This document shows, one piece after another, positions 7,728-16,931 of a stretch of DNA of 43,676 nt. Source of the stretch: Sphingobium baderi. GTDB taxonomy: Bacteria; Pseudomonadota; Alphaproteobacteria; Sphingomonadales; Sphingomonadaceae. The notes under the pieces are model-generated. The model did no database searches. It had not been told where the DNA came from and saw only the letters and a list, made by a program, of their open reading frames with translations. Both the position numbers and the translations under genes were made by a program. The stretch spans positions 1 to 43,676 of the forward strand of contig NZ_CP013268.1 of assembly GCF_001456115.1 (NCBI RefSeq), written 5' to 3'. How positions within the stretch are numbered: the stretch's first letter is position 1; the number at the start of each line of letters is the position of its first letter.

Positions 7728-10700
7728 ATGAATAGGAAGATCATCCAGAGAAGTTTGCTAGTCTCTACGGCCTTGCCGGCAGCGTTGACTGTAGTCGCTG
7801 TTCCGTCTCTCGCTCGTGACGTCACGATCCCGGCCCCTGTTGCACCGGCAACGTCTGTCTCCGGCGCCGACGTGAATGCCGCTATTACGGCTGCGGTTAG
7901 TTCTCCCAATGATGCTAAGCTGACGCTGATCGCGCCTAGTTCGGCGGTTGTGAGCGGCCCTTCGGTCCAGTTCAACGCCGCCGAAGGGCAAGGCGATGGT
8001 GCCGTGGCTTTCACCAACAACGGTAAGTTCGGCGCGGTGAGCAGCATCACCGGAGACGTTACCGAGTCCGTAGGAGTCTATTTCGTTGGTCGGCCTGAAG
8101 CCGGGGCGAGCAATAGCTTCACCGCCACCAATGCCGGCAGCGGTCTGGTTACTGGCGGACTTTATGCAACCGACTTCGGCGGTGCTGTCAGCATCGCCAA
8201 TGCCGGGACGATCCATGGTGGGGTCTATGCGCTTGAGAATGGCGGCGATGTCAGCGTCTCGAACAATGGCACCGTAACTGGCGGCATTTATGCTACCGGC
8301 GACAGCGACGTCAGTGTCAGTTCGAGCGGCGAGGTTCGCTCCGGCGGTGTTTATGCGATCGCCAACCAGACCAGCACTCCTTCGGACCCTGTCGACGGCG
8401 TTACGACGACGACCACGACAGGCGGCGCCGCAACGGTGGCCATCGACGGGAACGTGGCCAGCGAAGACGGGTCGAGCCGTGGCGTGGTCTATGCTTCGGG
8501 TCTCGGCGGCGCTAATGCTACTGTCAACGCTAAGGCCGGATCAGTCACGGCCTATAGTGCTGGAACGGTGTCTTCCGTCACCCAGCCCTATACTGTTGCT
8601 GCAAACGGCAGCTCGGCCCAAGTCGAACAATATGATACGACACTCGGCGGCGGTACGGCGACGGTCGCTATCGGTGAGGGCGGCGATGTGACCAGCGTCG
8701 CCGCTACGGGTATTGGCGGTGCCACCGCGACGATCGGGGGCGAGGTGTCGGGCAATGTATCGGCGACCTCGTTCGATGCCGACGGTGTATCGAAATATGC
8801 GAGTGCTGAGACGCGCGCTGCTGATGGCGTTCAGACGCAATATGTCGTGACCAGTTCGACCGCGCCGGTTGGCGGAGCGGCTTCCACGAACGTTGCCGAA
8901 GGCGGTTCGGTTGGCGGGAACGTCAATACGAACGGCCTGGCATCCGCCGACGCGACGGTTGACGGCGAAGTCGAGGGCAATGTGTCGGCGACTTCGGTCG
9001 GGACAGCCTACACCTCGAACACGCAGTATATTTATGCCAATGACGGCAGTCTTGTTCAGACCGTAGCGCAGGCGACTACGACGCCAGTAGGCGGCGCGGC
9101 CTCAATCAATGTCGGTCAGACGGGTCATGTTGAAGGATCACTGATCGCCAATGGCGATGCCGGTGCAAGCGTCGGGAACAGCGGCAATGTGGAAGGCGGC
9201 GTCTACGCCTATTCGGCCCGTTCGCTGACGCTGACCAATAATTCCGATGTTCTGGCGGACGGTACTGGTTCCTCGACCAATTGGGAATCGCGCACCGTAG
9301 GCGGCGATGTCGATGTCACCAATGAGAGCGGTGCCCTCATCCAATCCGGGGTTGTCGCCAGTGCGGTCGGCGACGTGACGATCGTGAATGAAGGCGTGGT
9401 TCGCGGAACCACGAGTGCTTCGAGCCTGGGCACCGCTTCAACCTATGCGTCGACGAGTCAGACGACCAAGGCCACTGCTACGGGCACGGCACCGGCTCCC
9501 GACATCACCACGACCGTTACGTCTTCGGCCAGCGAAAGCAGTTCGACGGCAATTGGCGGTTCGGTGAACGGCACATATGCTGGCGCGAATGGGACGCTCA
9601 ACTTTGACAGTCCTACGCTTGGTAGTGTGTCTCAGGTCGCTAACCAGGACAGCACAGCCACGGTGACGGGTGCCATTTATGGCAACCTTTCCTCGACGGC
9701 CGGTTCGGGTACTAACTCGAATTCGTCGAGCAGTTCTGAGTCGACGACCATCCTCAGCGAGGAAGTGCCGACCAACGGCACCTATCGCTACACTTCCGCC
9801 TCTGAGAGCGAATCGTCCTCGGCCCAGGGCACCAGCACGGTCGTCATCAAGGGAACGGTCGATAGCGGCAATACCGGCGCAGCCGGCAATGTCAGCTCCT
9901 ACGGCACGGAAGCCAGCAGCGTGACCGTCGATAGCGGTAAGGTCGGCGGCACCGTCACTTCGGGCGGTTACACCAGCACGACCGCTGCCAATGGCAGCAG
10001 CCAATATGACTATGTTGTGACCGATGGAGTTTACTCGCTTGCGAATAGCGAAAGCTCCTCTGAAACCAGCACCACCCGTTCGGGAGGCGCTGCGAGCGCG
10101 GCCGTCACCGGCACGGGCAAAGTTGATGGCGGGCTGTATGTCTATGGCCTGTCCTCCGCGTCCGCTGTGGTGGGTGCGAAGGCAGAAGTCGGCTCTTACA
10201 TCACCGTGACCACCAGCGGCGTTACGGACACCAGTTCGGGTTCACATTCGAGCTATGTGGCCGACGAAGATGGTGTCGTCACCCAACGCTCCACGTCTGC
10301 CAGCTCATCGCAGGCAGCGGCGGCAGGCGGCGATGCCACGCTTACCATGGCAGGCACCTTGCTGGGTGGCGCGTCGGTCAGCGCCGGCCAGGGCAATGCG
10401 ACGGCAACTATTACCGGGATCGTAGATGGCGGTTCGGTTTCCGCTACCACAGGTGGAGCGTCTTCGACCTCACAGACGGTATATGACTATGCCGGAACGG
10501 TTGACGATGGTGTCGAACTGACTCAGGTCACTGCAACTTCGACCGGGACGGCGCAGGGCGGAACGGCGACCATCGTGGTCGACAGTGTTTCGACCTTCCT
10601 CAATAAGGGACAGTCGGGCGTCACTGGCGATCTTGTCGCCTCGGGCCTTGGCGGTGCCTCGGTTTCCGTTGCAGGGGATAATGTCGTCGGTGGCGGCATC

Positions 10701-13529
10701 TATGCCTCAAGCTATGGCTATGACAGCGCCTCGACCAAGGTGACTAGCTTCTCCGCTGATGGTCAGGAAGACAGTAGCTACAGCTATAGCCAAACCGCTC
10801 GCGGCGGTGCCGTGAATGTCGTGAACGACGGTGAGGTCGCCGGCAATGTGAGCGCTAGCGGCGTAACTTCCGCCTCCATCACCAATAACGGAACACTCGG
10901 CACCTACGGCTACGGCAATTATTTCTCCGCCAATGCCAGCGATTATGATGTGACTGCACAGGAGGAGGAGACGCATCTCGAGAATCCGGCCCTGCGCCGG
11001 TTCGAGGGCACCTACACGATCACGCCGGTTGCTGGGAATGCGAGCTTCACCAATGGCGCGGACGGAATCGCCTTCGGTGATATCAGCGTCATCGGCGGCA
11101 CCGGGACGGTGACGAACGACGGTATCATCACGGGAACTACCTCTGTCGGCGGTTGGGCGCTCAACGGTTCGGCCGTAGTCGATGCTACGGAGACGAGCAC
11201 AAACGTCACTGTTACCCCCGGCGAGGAACTGGTATCGCAGACCTATGTGGTGAACCAGAATGGCGTCTCGGGCGGCATCGACGTGAGCGGTGCGGTTATC
11301 ACCCAGGACAACCTGGCGAGCTATGCATCGTCCTGGCTCAGCGGCACGAGCATTGTCGTTGATCCCGAGGCTGTCGATCCTGACAAGTTCCCGCTGACGG
11401 TAGCTGGTGAGAAGGCCGTCAAGACCAGTGACATCGCGGCGACCGTCAACCTGAACGACGGTTCGATCACTCTGGGCGACATCACCGCCCAGCGCGACGA
11501 TAGCGGTGCCTATCTTACCAACACCACGGTCAACCTGAATGGCAGCGGCTTCCTGGGCGCCAGCGAGTTCGAGAATTATTTCGCGCAATATTCGCCTGCA
11601 CCCACATTGTCTGAAGCCGCAGAGGGCTATTTCTCGACTGGCGGTGCGCGCGTTCTTGGCGTTACGGCTCTCAACAAGACCGGCGATGGCACATTTGTCA
11701 TCAATGGTGCTGCTTATGAACCCGCCGAAGCCAGCGAACTACAGCCGAATTGGACGCTGGATGTCGGTGACTTCAATATCAAGGCCGGTGAAGTCCAGTT
11801 GGGTCTGGATGCCAGCGGCGAGGATGATGTCTTTGGCGTCAAGGGCAACATCACCAATGACGCTACCCTCGTGCTGGGTCGCCGCGTACCGGCGCTGACG
11901 GCGACTGTCGGTGACAGCCTCGTTAGCGCCGGACCGGAAACCATCGACGGCATTTCCCTCTACCAGAAGGGCAATTTCACGCAGAATTCGACCGGAGCGT
12001 TGGTCGTCAATCTGAACCCCTCGTTGGTGCGCTACAGCCCCATCGACGTTTCGGTTGGTTCGAGCAGCGGTAGCGAAGTGCTTGGCCCCGTCGCTGCGGG
12101 TGTCAATGTCTACTACTTCACCACGCCGAGCGCGCTGGGTGTGTTGCAGACAAATTCGACTGTCGAGGTTGACGGCAATGTCAGCCTCGCCGGCAAGGTG
12201 GCGCTGACGGTCTCGAAGGATAGCCTCTTCTCCGATGGGGATGGCTATACCCTCTTTACCTACACCGGCGAGTATGATGGCACGGGCCTTGCGGTCACGC
12301 CTTCGCTCAGTTCGCCGTTTGTCAGCTTCGACTTGGTGAATGACACGGCCGCCAAGACGGTGAAGATCGAGGCTAGCCGCGCCAGCTATGCTACTGCGGC
12401 AACCAACCCGAACGCGGTTTCGGCCGCTACGGCGCTCGACAGCACCCTCACTACGGTTATCGGGAAGATCAAGGCCGATGCGGCAGGTGAATCCGCTTTC
12501 GGGAGCGTGACCGAACTTGGTTATGCACAGGATATCGCCAATATCGCGGCAGGTCTCGACTGGCGCCTGAACGAAGCGGGTGCCGCAGCGGTCTTCAACG
12601 AACTGTCGTCGGCCGAGATTTACGGGTCGCTTGCCGCGATCGAGCAGAATTCGGCGCTCACCGAATCGTTCGAAACGGCCGCCGTTGTCGGCAATGCCGG
12701 TCCGGGACTGGGGCTGTGGATCAATCCGGTCGGTCGTTTCGCTCGCTATGGCGGTACGGCGTCAGGCGCATCGAAGATCCGCGACAACAGCTATGGGGGG
12801 GCCATCGGCATCAACCTTGGCTATTCCAATAATGGTGGCTTCGGGATCGGCTTTGCCTATGCCGAGCATGACATTGCGGCTCGGGGCACCCCTGAGACGG
12901 CAAAGGCCAAGACCTACTCGCTCGGTGTCAACTGGAAGCATGTCTTTGGTCCCTTCCAGGCCGGTGCGCAGTTTGTTTACGGTTTCTCGAACTTCGATGT
13001 TACCCGTGAACTGGCCATCCTGGACCGGACGGCGACCGCCAGCTTCAAGGGGCGTCAGTGGGACGGCAACGTCGAACTGGGCTATAATGTCACCCAGAAC
13101 AGCAACGTGACCGTTCTGCCTTACGGCAAGCTAGCGCTGCGCCACTGGACCTTGGGCGGGTTTACCGAAGAGGGTGCCGCTGGCGTCGGTCTCACCAGTG
13201 AACGGGACTCCAAGACGGTGTTCGTGCCGGAGGTTGGTGTGCGCCTTGGCACTGAGTGGGCAGCCAACAATGATGTGTCGGTTCGTCCGTTCGGTAAATT
13301 GAGCTACACCTTCCAGGGTGATGTCGGCAGCAACCGTTCCTTCGCCTACGTAGCGGGCGGTGACTCCTTCGTTCTCAAGGGTGTCGATCCCAAGGGTTAC
13401 GGTTCGGTGGACGCTGGCATCAGCGCCCTCTTCAAGGAGCGGGTCGGGGTCTTCGTTCAGGGCGGTGTGAATTTCGGCGGCTCGCAGAAGGGTGCCGAAG
13501 TGCGTGGTGGCATCAACGTCCGGTTCTGA
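7728..13529 (+). CDS. Giant autotransporter (type V secretion) with a repetitive passenger
   Basis: The product is 1,933 residues from the ATG at 7728, preceded by GAGAAG; an in-frame ATG at 7677 is upstream but would put extra residues before the signal peptide. The N-terminus MNRKIIQRSLLVSTALPAA ending in SLA is a Sec signal. Residues about 30-1,650 form a Ser/Thr/Gly/Ala-rich passenger with many copies of motifs such as GGAASINV, VEGNVSATS and GGVYAYS, consistent with a beta-helix. Residues about 1,658-1,933 form the autotransporter beta-barrel, starting at GLGLWINPVG and ending in aromatic NVRF. The passenger should be displayed on or released from the cell surface, for example as an adhesin. 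No protease or lipase motif was seen. A strong hairpin follows the stop. Confidence 0.92.
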   Translation: MNRKIIQRSLLVSTALPAALTVVAVPSLARDVTIPAPVAPATSVSGADVNAAITAAVSSPNDAKLTLIAPSSAVVSGPSVQFNAAEGQGDGAVAFTNNGKFGAVSSITGDVTESVGVYFVGRPEAGASNSFTATNAGSGLVTGGLYATDFGGAVSIANAGTIHGGVYALENGGDVSVSNNGTVTGGIYATGDSDVSVSSSGEVRSGGVYAIANQTSTPSDPVDGVTTTTTTGGAATVAIDGNVASEDGSSRGVVYASGLGGANATVNAKAGSVTAYSAGTVSSVTQPYTVAANGSSAQVEQYDTTLGGGTATVAIGEGGDVTSVAATGIGGATATIGGEVSGNVSATSFDADGVSKYASAETRAADGVQTQYVVTSSTAPVGGAASTNVAEGGSVGGNVNTNGLASADATVDGEVEGNVSATSVGTAYTSNTQYIYANDGSLVQTVAQATTTPVGGAASINVGQTGHVEGSLIANGDAGASVGNSGNVEGGVYAYSARSLTLTNNSDVLADGTGSSTNWESRTVGGDVDVTNESGALIQSGVVASAVGDVTIVNEGVVRGTTSASSLGTASTYASTSQTTKATATGTAPAPDITTTVTSSASESSSTAIGGSVNGTYAGANGTLNFDSPTLGSVSQVANQDSTATVTGAIYGNLSSTAGSGTNSNSSSSSESTTILSEEVPTNGTYRYTSASESESSSAQGTSTVVIKGTVDSGNTGAAGNVSSYGTEASSVTVDSGKVGGTVTSGGYTSTTAANGSSQYDYVVTDGVYSLANSESSSETSTTRSGGAASAAVTGTGKVDGGLYVYGLSSASAVVGAKAEVGSYITVTTSGVTDTSSGSHSSYVADEDGVVTQRSTSASSSQAAAAGGDATLTMAGTLLGGASVSAGQGNATATITGIVDGGSVSATTGGASSTSQTVYDYAGTVDDGVELTQVTATSTGTAQGGTATIVVDSVSTFLNKGQSGVTGDLVASGLGGASVSVAGDNVVGGGIYASSYGYDSASTKVTSFSADGQEDSSYSYSQTARGGAVNVVNDGEVAGNVSASGVTSASITNNGTLGTYGYGNYFSANASDYDVTAQEEETHLENPALRRFEGTYTITPVAGNASFTNGADGIAFGDISVIGGTGTVTNDGIITGTTSVGGWALNGSAVVDATETSTNVTVTPGEELVSQTYVVNQNGVSGGIDVSGAVITQDNLASYASSWLSGTSIVVDPEAVDPDKFPLTVAGEKAVKTSDIAATVNLNDGSITLGDITAQRDDSGAYLTNTTVNLNGSGFLGASEFENYFAQYSPAPTLSEAAEGYFSTGGARVLGVTALNKTGDGTFVINGAAYEPAEASELQPNWTLDVGDFNIKAGEVQLGLDASGEDDVFGVKGNITNDATLVLGRRVPALTATVGDSLVSAGPETIDGISLYQKGNFTQNSTGALVVNLNPSLVRYSPIDVSVGSSSGSEVLGPVAAGVNVYYFTTPSALGVLQTNSTVEVDGNVSLAGKVALTVSKDSLFSDGDGYTLFTYTGEYDGTGLAVTPSLSSPFVSFDLVNDTAAKTVKIEASRASYATAATNPNAVSAATALDSTLTTVIGKIKADAAGESAFGSVTELGYAQDIANIAAGLDWRLNEAGAAAVFNELSSAEIYGSLAAIEQNSALTESFETAAVVGNAGPGLGLWINPVGRFARYGGTASGASKIRDNSYGGAIGINLGYSNNGGFGIGFAYAEHDIAARGTPETAKAKTYSLGVNWKHVFGPFQAGAQFVYGFSNFDVTRELAILDRTATASFKGRQWDGNVELGYNVTQNSNVTVLPYGKLALRHWTLGGFTEEGAAGVGLTSERDSKTVFVPEVGVRLGTEWAANNDVSVRPFGKLSYTFQGDVGSNRSFAYVAGGDSFVLKGVDPKGYGSVDAGISALFKERVGVFVQGGVNFGGSQKGAEVRGGINVRF

Positions 13530-13566
13530 CCCCCAAAGACCAGGATGAACTGACGTAGATGTTACC

Positions 13567-13600
13567 CAAGGGGTGGGAATGGTCGCATTCCCACCCCTTG
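13567..13600 (+). terminator. Rho-independent-like terminator of the autotransporter gene
   Basis: A perfect 15-bp stem (CAAGGGGTGGGAATG and its complement) with a four-base loop lies 38 bp after the stop. The following T-run is weak, so it may work better as an mRNA-stabilising hairpin than as a terminator. Confidence 0.7.
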
Positions 13601-13912
13601 TCGTTTCCCATGACAGGCAAAGTCGATAGGGGCGCGTCGAGCTGACATCGCATCAATTTCTGGTTGCAACGCTGGACGGATTTGGTGGCGACATTGCCTC
13701 CAACCAGAAAAGTCATCATGTGACCCGTTCAAGATAGTCGAGCAGCAGGGCGTTCTTATGGCCCATCGCGCCCGCTCGCTCCTCGGTCGGCAGCGCACTG
13801 CGTACCATGCTCGCCAACGCCCTGCGCGCACATCTTGCTGAACTGGGGCACCCTTGGCCATTTATCGTGACAGGCTACACCCCGCCATGCGGGATTCACG
13901 GCCCGCTCTATA
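13601..13912. other. Intergenic region with a possible gene remnant
   Basis: About 310 bp without a convincing gene. On the minus strand one frame reads RSALPTEERAGAMGHKNALL and ends DYLERVT-stop at about 13718, which looks like the C-terminus of a lost gene. No start or further domain can be traced. Confidence 0.35.
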
Positions 13913-13934
13913 TGTGATAATGTCCTTTATCACA
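13913..13934. promoter_or_regulatory. 22-bp inverted repeat overlapping a likely promoter
   Basis: TGTGATAA and TTATCACA are perfect 8-bp arms separated by six bases, 22 bp before the next start codon. GATAAT within it (13916-13921) fits a -10 box. A repressor site overlapping the promoter is a natural reading. Confidence 0.45.
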
Positions 13935-13955
13935 CACTCTAGGGACCATGATCGC

Positions 13956-14321
13956 ATGACCGGGACGGCCGCCACGACACCCCCGCAACGTCGCCCCGTC
14001 ATCCGGGCCGTCAGTTTCGATGAGGCCGGCGCGGCGATCGGCAGCTTGCTGCCGATCGCGCGGCCGCCCACACGCGCGGCCGAAACCGGCGCATCCGGCA
14101 AGGTCGCGGATTTCCTGCTGGCCTGGTGGAACGGCGACGAGTGCGGGCATTTCCCGATCATCCACCTTTGCAACGTCGATGCCGTCATTGCCGAGGATAT
14201 GCTTACGGTCATGGCCTATCTGGCGCAGGAGTCGACCACCTACGCCGATGCCTGGGGCTACCGCGACGCGATGGGCGACCTTTGGGTGCGCTATCGCGGC
14301 GACCCCGCAGAGAGCGTTTAA
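13956..14321 (+). CDS. DUF7673-like protein
   Basis: A 121-residue protein from the ATG at 13956; the open frame extends upstream to 13854, but the upstream part overlaps the palindromic promoter region. The C-terminal 75 residues contain the pattern LLAWWNGDECGHFPIIHLCN, then VDAVIAEDMLTVMAYL and a final LWVRYRG. This matches what I recall of the DUF7673 family, whose function is unknown and which is common on alphaproteobacterial plasmids. The stop codon TAA is provided by the GTTTAAAC palindrome at 14316. The ParD-like gene starts 37 bp further on in the same direction. Confidence 0.7.
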   Translation: MTGTAATTPPQRRPVIRAVSFDEAGAAIGSLLPIARPPTRAAETGASGKVADFLLAWWNGDECGHFPIIHLCNVDAVIAEDMLTVMAYLAQESTTYADAWGYRDAMGDLWVRYRGDPAESV

Positions 14322-14324
14322 ACG
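14315..14324. repeat. CGTTTAAACG palindrome, copy 1
   Basis: Overlaps the stop codon of the DUF7673-like gene. One of eight GTTTAAAC sites spread over the plasmid backbone. Confidence 0.6.
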
Positions 14325-14358
14325 CCTCCGAAGATCCACCGCAAAAAGGGATGCCGGC

Positions 14359-14754
14359 ATGATCGAAAATGACGACGAGGCTTTTGCCGACAACTACGCC
14401 GAGCGCGACCAAGCCAAGGCGCTGTGCGAGCAGGCGCGCGCGGGCGGGTTGCGTTTCGAGGCGTATCTACCCGGCGACATGGCCGATTGGCTGTTGGCGC
14501 AGGTCGAGCGGGGCCATTTCGTTGATCCGTCCGAGGCGGTGTTCGCGATCGTCAAGAACTTTATCGACATGGAGCCGCACCGCGATTTGCGCGACGAGCT
14601 GCTACGCCGGATATTAGACGAGTCGGTTGCGCGCGGGCTTGAGGACGTGAAGGCGGGCCGCGTTCGTCCCGCTGATGAGATGTTTGACGAATTGCGCCGG
14701 GAGCTGGCGAAGCCTCGCCCCGAGCCGGCCCGTTGGCAGAAGATCGCACGATGA
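14359..14754 (+). CDS. ParD/CopG-like antitoxin protein
   Basis: A 131-residue protein from the ATG at 14359. The segment FEAYLPGDMADWLLAQVERG followed by DPSEAVFAIVKNFI is the beta-strand plus two-helix layout of ribbon-helix-helix antitoxins of the ParD type. The C-terminal half is helical and charged and could be the toxin-binding tail. No ParE/RelE-like toxin gene follows; instead the stop overlaps the start of the integrase (ATGA). It may be an orphan antitoxin, or a regulator of the recombinase with which it is translationally coupled. Confidence 0.6.
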   Translation: MIENDDEAFADNYAERDQAKALCEQARAGGLRFEAYLPGDMADWLLAQVERGHFVDPSEAVFAIVKNFIDMEPHRDLRDELLRRILDESVARGLEDVKAGRVRPADEMFDELRRELAKPRPEPARWQKIAR

Positions 14755-15713
14755 ACCAGCTCGCCCCCCTGCCCTCGCCGGCGCTGGCGTTGCCGGCCTT
14801 GATCGCGGCGGCCGACGACGCCACGCGGCTGCGCTTCCTTGAGTTCTTCGCCGTCACCATTCGCAACCCGCATACGCGCCGCGCCTATATGCGCGCGGCC
14901 GGCGACTTCCTGGCCTGGTGTGAGGCGCGCGGCGTCGCCTCGCTTGAGGCCGTGCAACCGCTCCACGTCGCGGCCTGGGTCGAGGCGCTGGGGCGCGAGC
15001 TGGCCGCGCCCAGCGTCAAGCAGCAGCTCGCCGGCGTGCGCCACCTGTTCGACTGGCTGGTGACGGGCCATATCGTGCCGGTGAACCCTGCCGGATCGGT
15101 GCGCGGGCCGGCGCATAGCCAGCGGCGCGGCAAGACGCCGGTGCTGGCCCCGGACGAGGCGCGGCGGTTGCTCGACAGCATCGACGTGACCACCCATGCG
15201 GGCCTGCGCGACCGCGCCCTGATCGGGTTGATGGTCTATAGTTTCGCGCGGATCGGCGCGGCGCTAGCGATGCGGGTCGAGGACGTGTTCATGCAGAACA
15301 GGCGGCTATGGGTCCGACTGCACGAGAAAGGCGGCAAGCGCCATGAAATGCCCTGCCATCACAATCTAGAGGATTATCTGACCGCCTATATCGACGGGTG
15401 CGCGCTGCGTGAGGATCGCAAGGGATCGCTGTTCCGCACGATCGCACGCGGGACTAAGCGACTAAGCGATACCCCCCTGCCCCAAGCCAATGCCTTCGCG
15501 ATGGTGCGCCGGCGCGCAGGCGCGGCCGAGATCGGGACGGCGATCGGCAACCATTCGTTCCGCGCGACCGGAATCACCACCTATCTGAAAAACGGCGGCA
15601 CGTTGGAGACGGCCGCGACGATGGCGAACCACAGCTCTACCCGCACGACCCAGCTCTATGACCGCCGGCCCGATGACGTGACGCTGGACGAGGTGGAGCG
15701 GGTGTTGATCTAG
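14751..15713 (+). CDS. Tyrosine recombinase (phage-integrase family)
   Basis: A 320-residue site-specific recombinase. Residues about 25-105 form the SAM-like core-binding domain (HTRRAYMRAAGDFLAWCE). The catalytic domain carries a full set of residues: Arg in SFARIGAAL (about 166), Lys in HEKGGKRHE (about 192), HSFR (about 268), His in MANHSS (about 294) and Tyr in TTQLYDRR (about 302). The enzyme is therefore probably active, for example in multimer resolution, in cassette integration, or in fusing the two plasmid modules. Its start overlaps the ParD-like gene and its stop overlaps the convergent phosphatase gene by four bases. No attachment site could be identified. Confidence 0.9.
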   Translation: MNQLAPLPSPALALPALIAAADDATRLRFLEFFAVTIRNPHTRRAYMRAAGDFLAWCEARGVASLEAVQPLHVAAWVEALGRELAAPSVKQQLAGVRHLFDWLVTGHIVPVNPAGSVRGPAHSQRRGKTPVLAPDEARRLLDSIDVTTHAGLRDRALIGLMVYSFARIGAALAMRVEDVFMQNRRLWVRLHEKGGKRHEMPCHHNLEDYLTAYIDGCALREDRKGSLFRTIARGTKRLSDTPLPQANAFAMVRRRAGAAEIGTAIGNHSFRATGITTYLKNGGTLETAATMANHSSTRTTQLYDRRPDDVTLDEVERVLI

Positions 15714-16330
15714 GCGGCGATCGCTGGCGCACATCCCCAGCGCCCGCCCTGCCAATGGAACCCTACCTGCTGCGCGTTGCTGATCGCGGGCGGCTCGCCC
15801 TTGTGCCAGAAACCGAGCATCTTGCCCCGATCGTCCAGATGAGCGTCGGCGACGATCGCGCGCGCGGCCTGGATGAATTGCCCATGCCCGAACACATAGA
15901 CCAGCGAAGCGGCCGGCATGGCGGCGAGGCGGGCAAGCGCCGCCTCGCAGCGCCGGAGCAGATTGGCGAAGCTCTCCGCCCCCTCCCCGTCGCAATAATC
16001 AGGATCGGCCTCGCTCCAATAGCGTTCGAGGTGCGGCATCCGCTCGGCGCTGCGCGTGCCGTTCCAGCGCGCCGGTTGCAGATAGGTGAACTCTTCTATC
16101 GGCCAGACTTCGACCGGGACGCCGGGGAAGCGCGCGATCGTCGGCGCGGCCGTCTGCCGGGTGCGGGTATAGGGCGACGTGACGATGAGCGCGGGCGCTT
16201 GCGTCCAGCTCGCCGCGACCTGGCGCGCTTGTTCGTGGCCGTGCTCCGTCAGCTCGATCGTCGCGAGATCGCGACACGGCACGCCGGCGTTGCCTGTAGA
16301 TTCGCCGTGGCGGATGAAGATCGCCCGCAT
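15710..16330 (-). CDS. Histidine phosphatase family protein (module 1 copy)
   Basis: A phosphoglycerate-mutase-like phosphatase of 206 residues from the ATG at 16330; another in-frame ATG at 16339 would add MTH. The N-terminal FIRHGES motif carries the phosphohistidine-forming His, and FGHGQF near residue 145 carries the second His. Conserved arginines follow in SPYTRTRQT. It is the last gene of a dinJ-yafQ operon: the toxin stop lies just before it on the minus strand. The second copy spans the window ends. The repeated linkage to toxin-antitoxin genes is unusual for this enzyme family. The substrate is not evident. Confidence 0.9.
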   Translation of the reverse strand: MRAIFIRHGESTGNAGVPCRDLATIELTEHGHEQARQVAASWTQAPALIVTSPYTRTRQTAAPTIARFPGVPVEVWPIEEFTYLQPARWNGTRSAERMPHLERYWSEADPDYCDGEGAESFANLLRRCEAALARLAAMPAASLVYVFGHGQFIQAARAIVADAHLDDRGKMLGFWHKGEPPAISNAQQVGFHWQGGRWGCAPAIAA

Positions 16331-16339
16331 ATGCGTCAT

Positions 16340-16621
16340 CTATCCGAATACCTCGCTATGCGAGCCAAGGCGCGCGAGGCGCAGCGTTTCGTCGTCGGGC
16401 TTGGCGTAGATCAGCACCAGATCGGGCTTGACGTGGCAATCGCGGTAGCCCGCCCAATCGCCGCTCAGATCATGGTCGCGGTATTTGGGATCAAGCGGCG
16501 TGTCGGTCGCGAGCGCGGCCAGGACGGGCAGAAGATCGGCATCGAGGGTCGCTCGATGTCGGCCCTTTGATTCCCGCTTGTAGTCGCGCTTGAACCGGGT
16601 CGAACGATCAATCGTCCGCAT
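16340..16621 (-). CDS. yafQ: Type II toxin, YafQ family
   Basis: A 93-residue RelE-superfamily ribonuclease toxin. The start (MRTIDRSTRFKRDYKRE) and the later KYRDHDLSGDWAGYRDCHVK and PDLVLIYAK segments match the YafQ pattern, including the histidine-rich catalytic area and the C-terminal RLGSHSEVF, where the catalytic His is expected. YafQ toxins cut mRNA on the ribosome. The start codon lies inside the end of the antitoxin gene (14-bp overlap), typical of coupled type II systems. The phosphatase gene follows directly. Confidence 0.92.
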   Translation of the reverse strand: MRTIDRSTRFKRDYKRESKGRHRATLDADLLPVLAALATDTPLDPKYRDHDLSGDWAGYRDCHVKPDLVLIYAKPDDETLRLARLGSHSEVFG

Positions 16622-16874
16622 GGAGGTCCGCCATCAGCGCATCGACGCTGGCAAACTTGGTCCCCTTCCCCGCCGCCAGCTCTGCCATTGCCTCGCGTGT
16701 CGCGGCGTTCGGAACCTTGACCTCGAAAGGCAAGCGCCGTTCGTCGGCGATACGCAGCATCAGCAGCCGGATAGCGTCGGAGATCGAAAGGCCCATCGCG
16801 CCCAGCGCGGCGGTGGCGCGTTCCTTCGTCGTATTGTCGATCCTGGCGCGGACATAGGTGTCGGAAACAGCCAT
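16608..16874 (-). CDS. dinJ: Type II antitoxin, RelB/DinJ family
   Basis: An 88-residue antitoxin from the ATG at 16874, preceded by a purine-rich GGAAAT. The N-terminal DTYVRARIDNTTKERA strand and the following helices (GLSISDAIRLLMLRIADE) form the RelB/DinJ ribbon-helix-helix. The C-terminal tail (KFASVDALMADLHADD) wraps the toxin in this family. The same tail occurs in the chimeric protein at 43051-43287. As in the family, the protein probably represses its own operon. Confidence 0.9.
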   Translation of the reverse strand: MAVSDTYVRARIDNTTKERATAALGAMGLSISDAIRLLMLRIADERRLPFEVKVPNAATREAMAELAAGKGTKFASVDALMADLHADD

Positions 16875-16931
16875 TGGGATTTCCTTCTGAAAACGTAGTC
16901 CCAATGTAGTCACAAAATCTGATTTTGGCAA

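Noticed and set aside
13562..13861. 99-residue minus-strand ORF
   Set aside because: It runs through the terminator hairpin and has arginine-rich composition typical of shadow frames; another frame better fits a short remnant.
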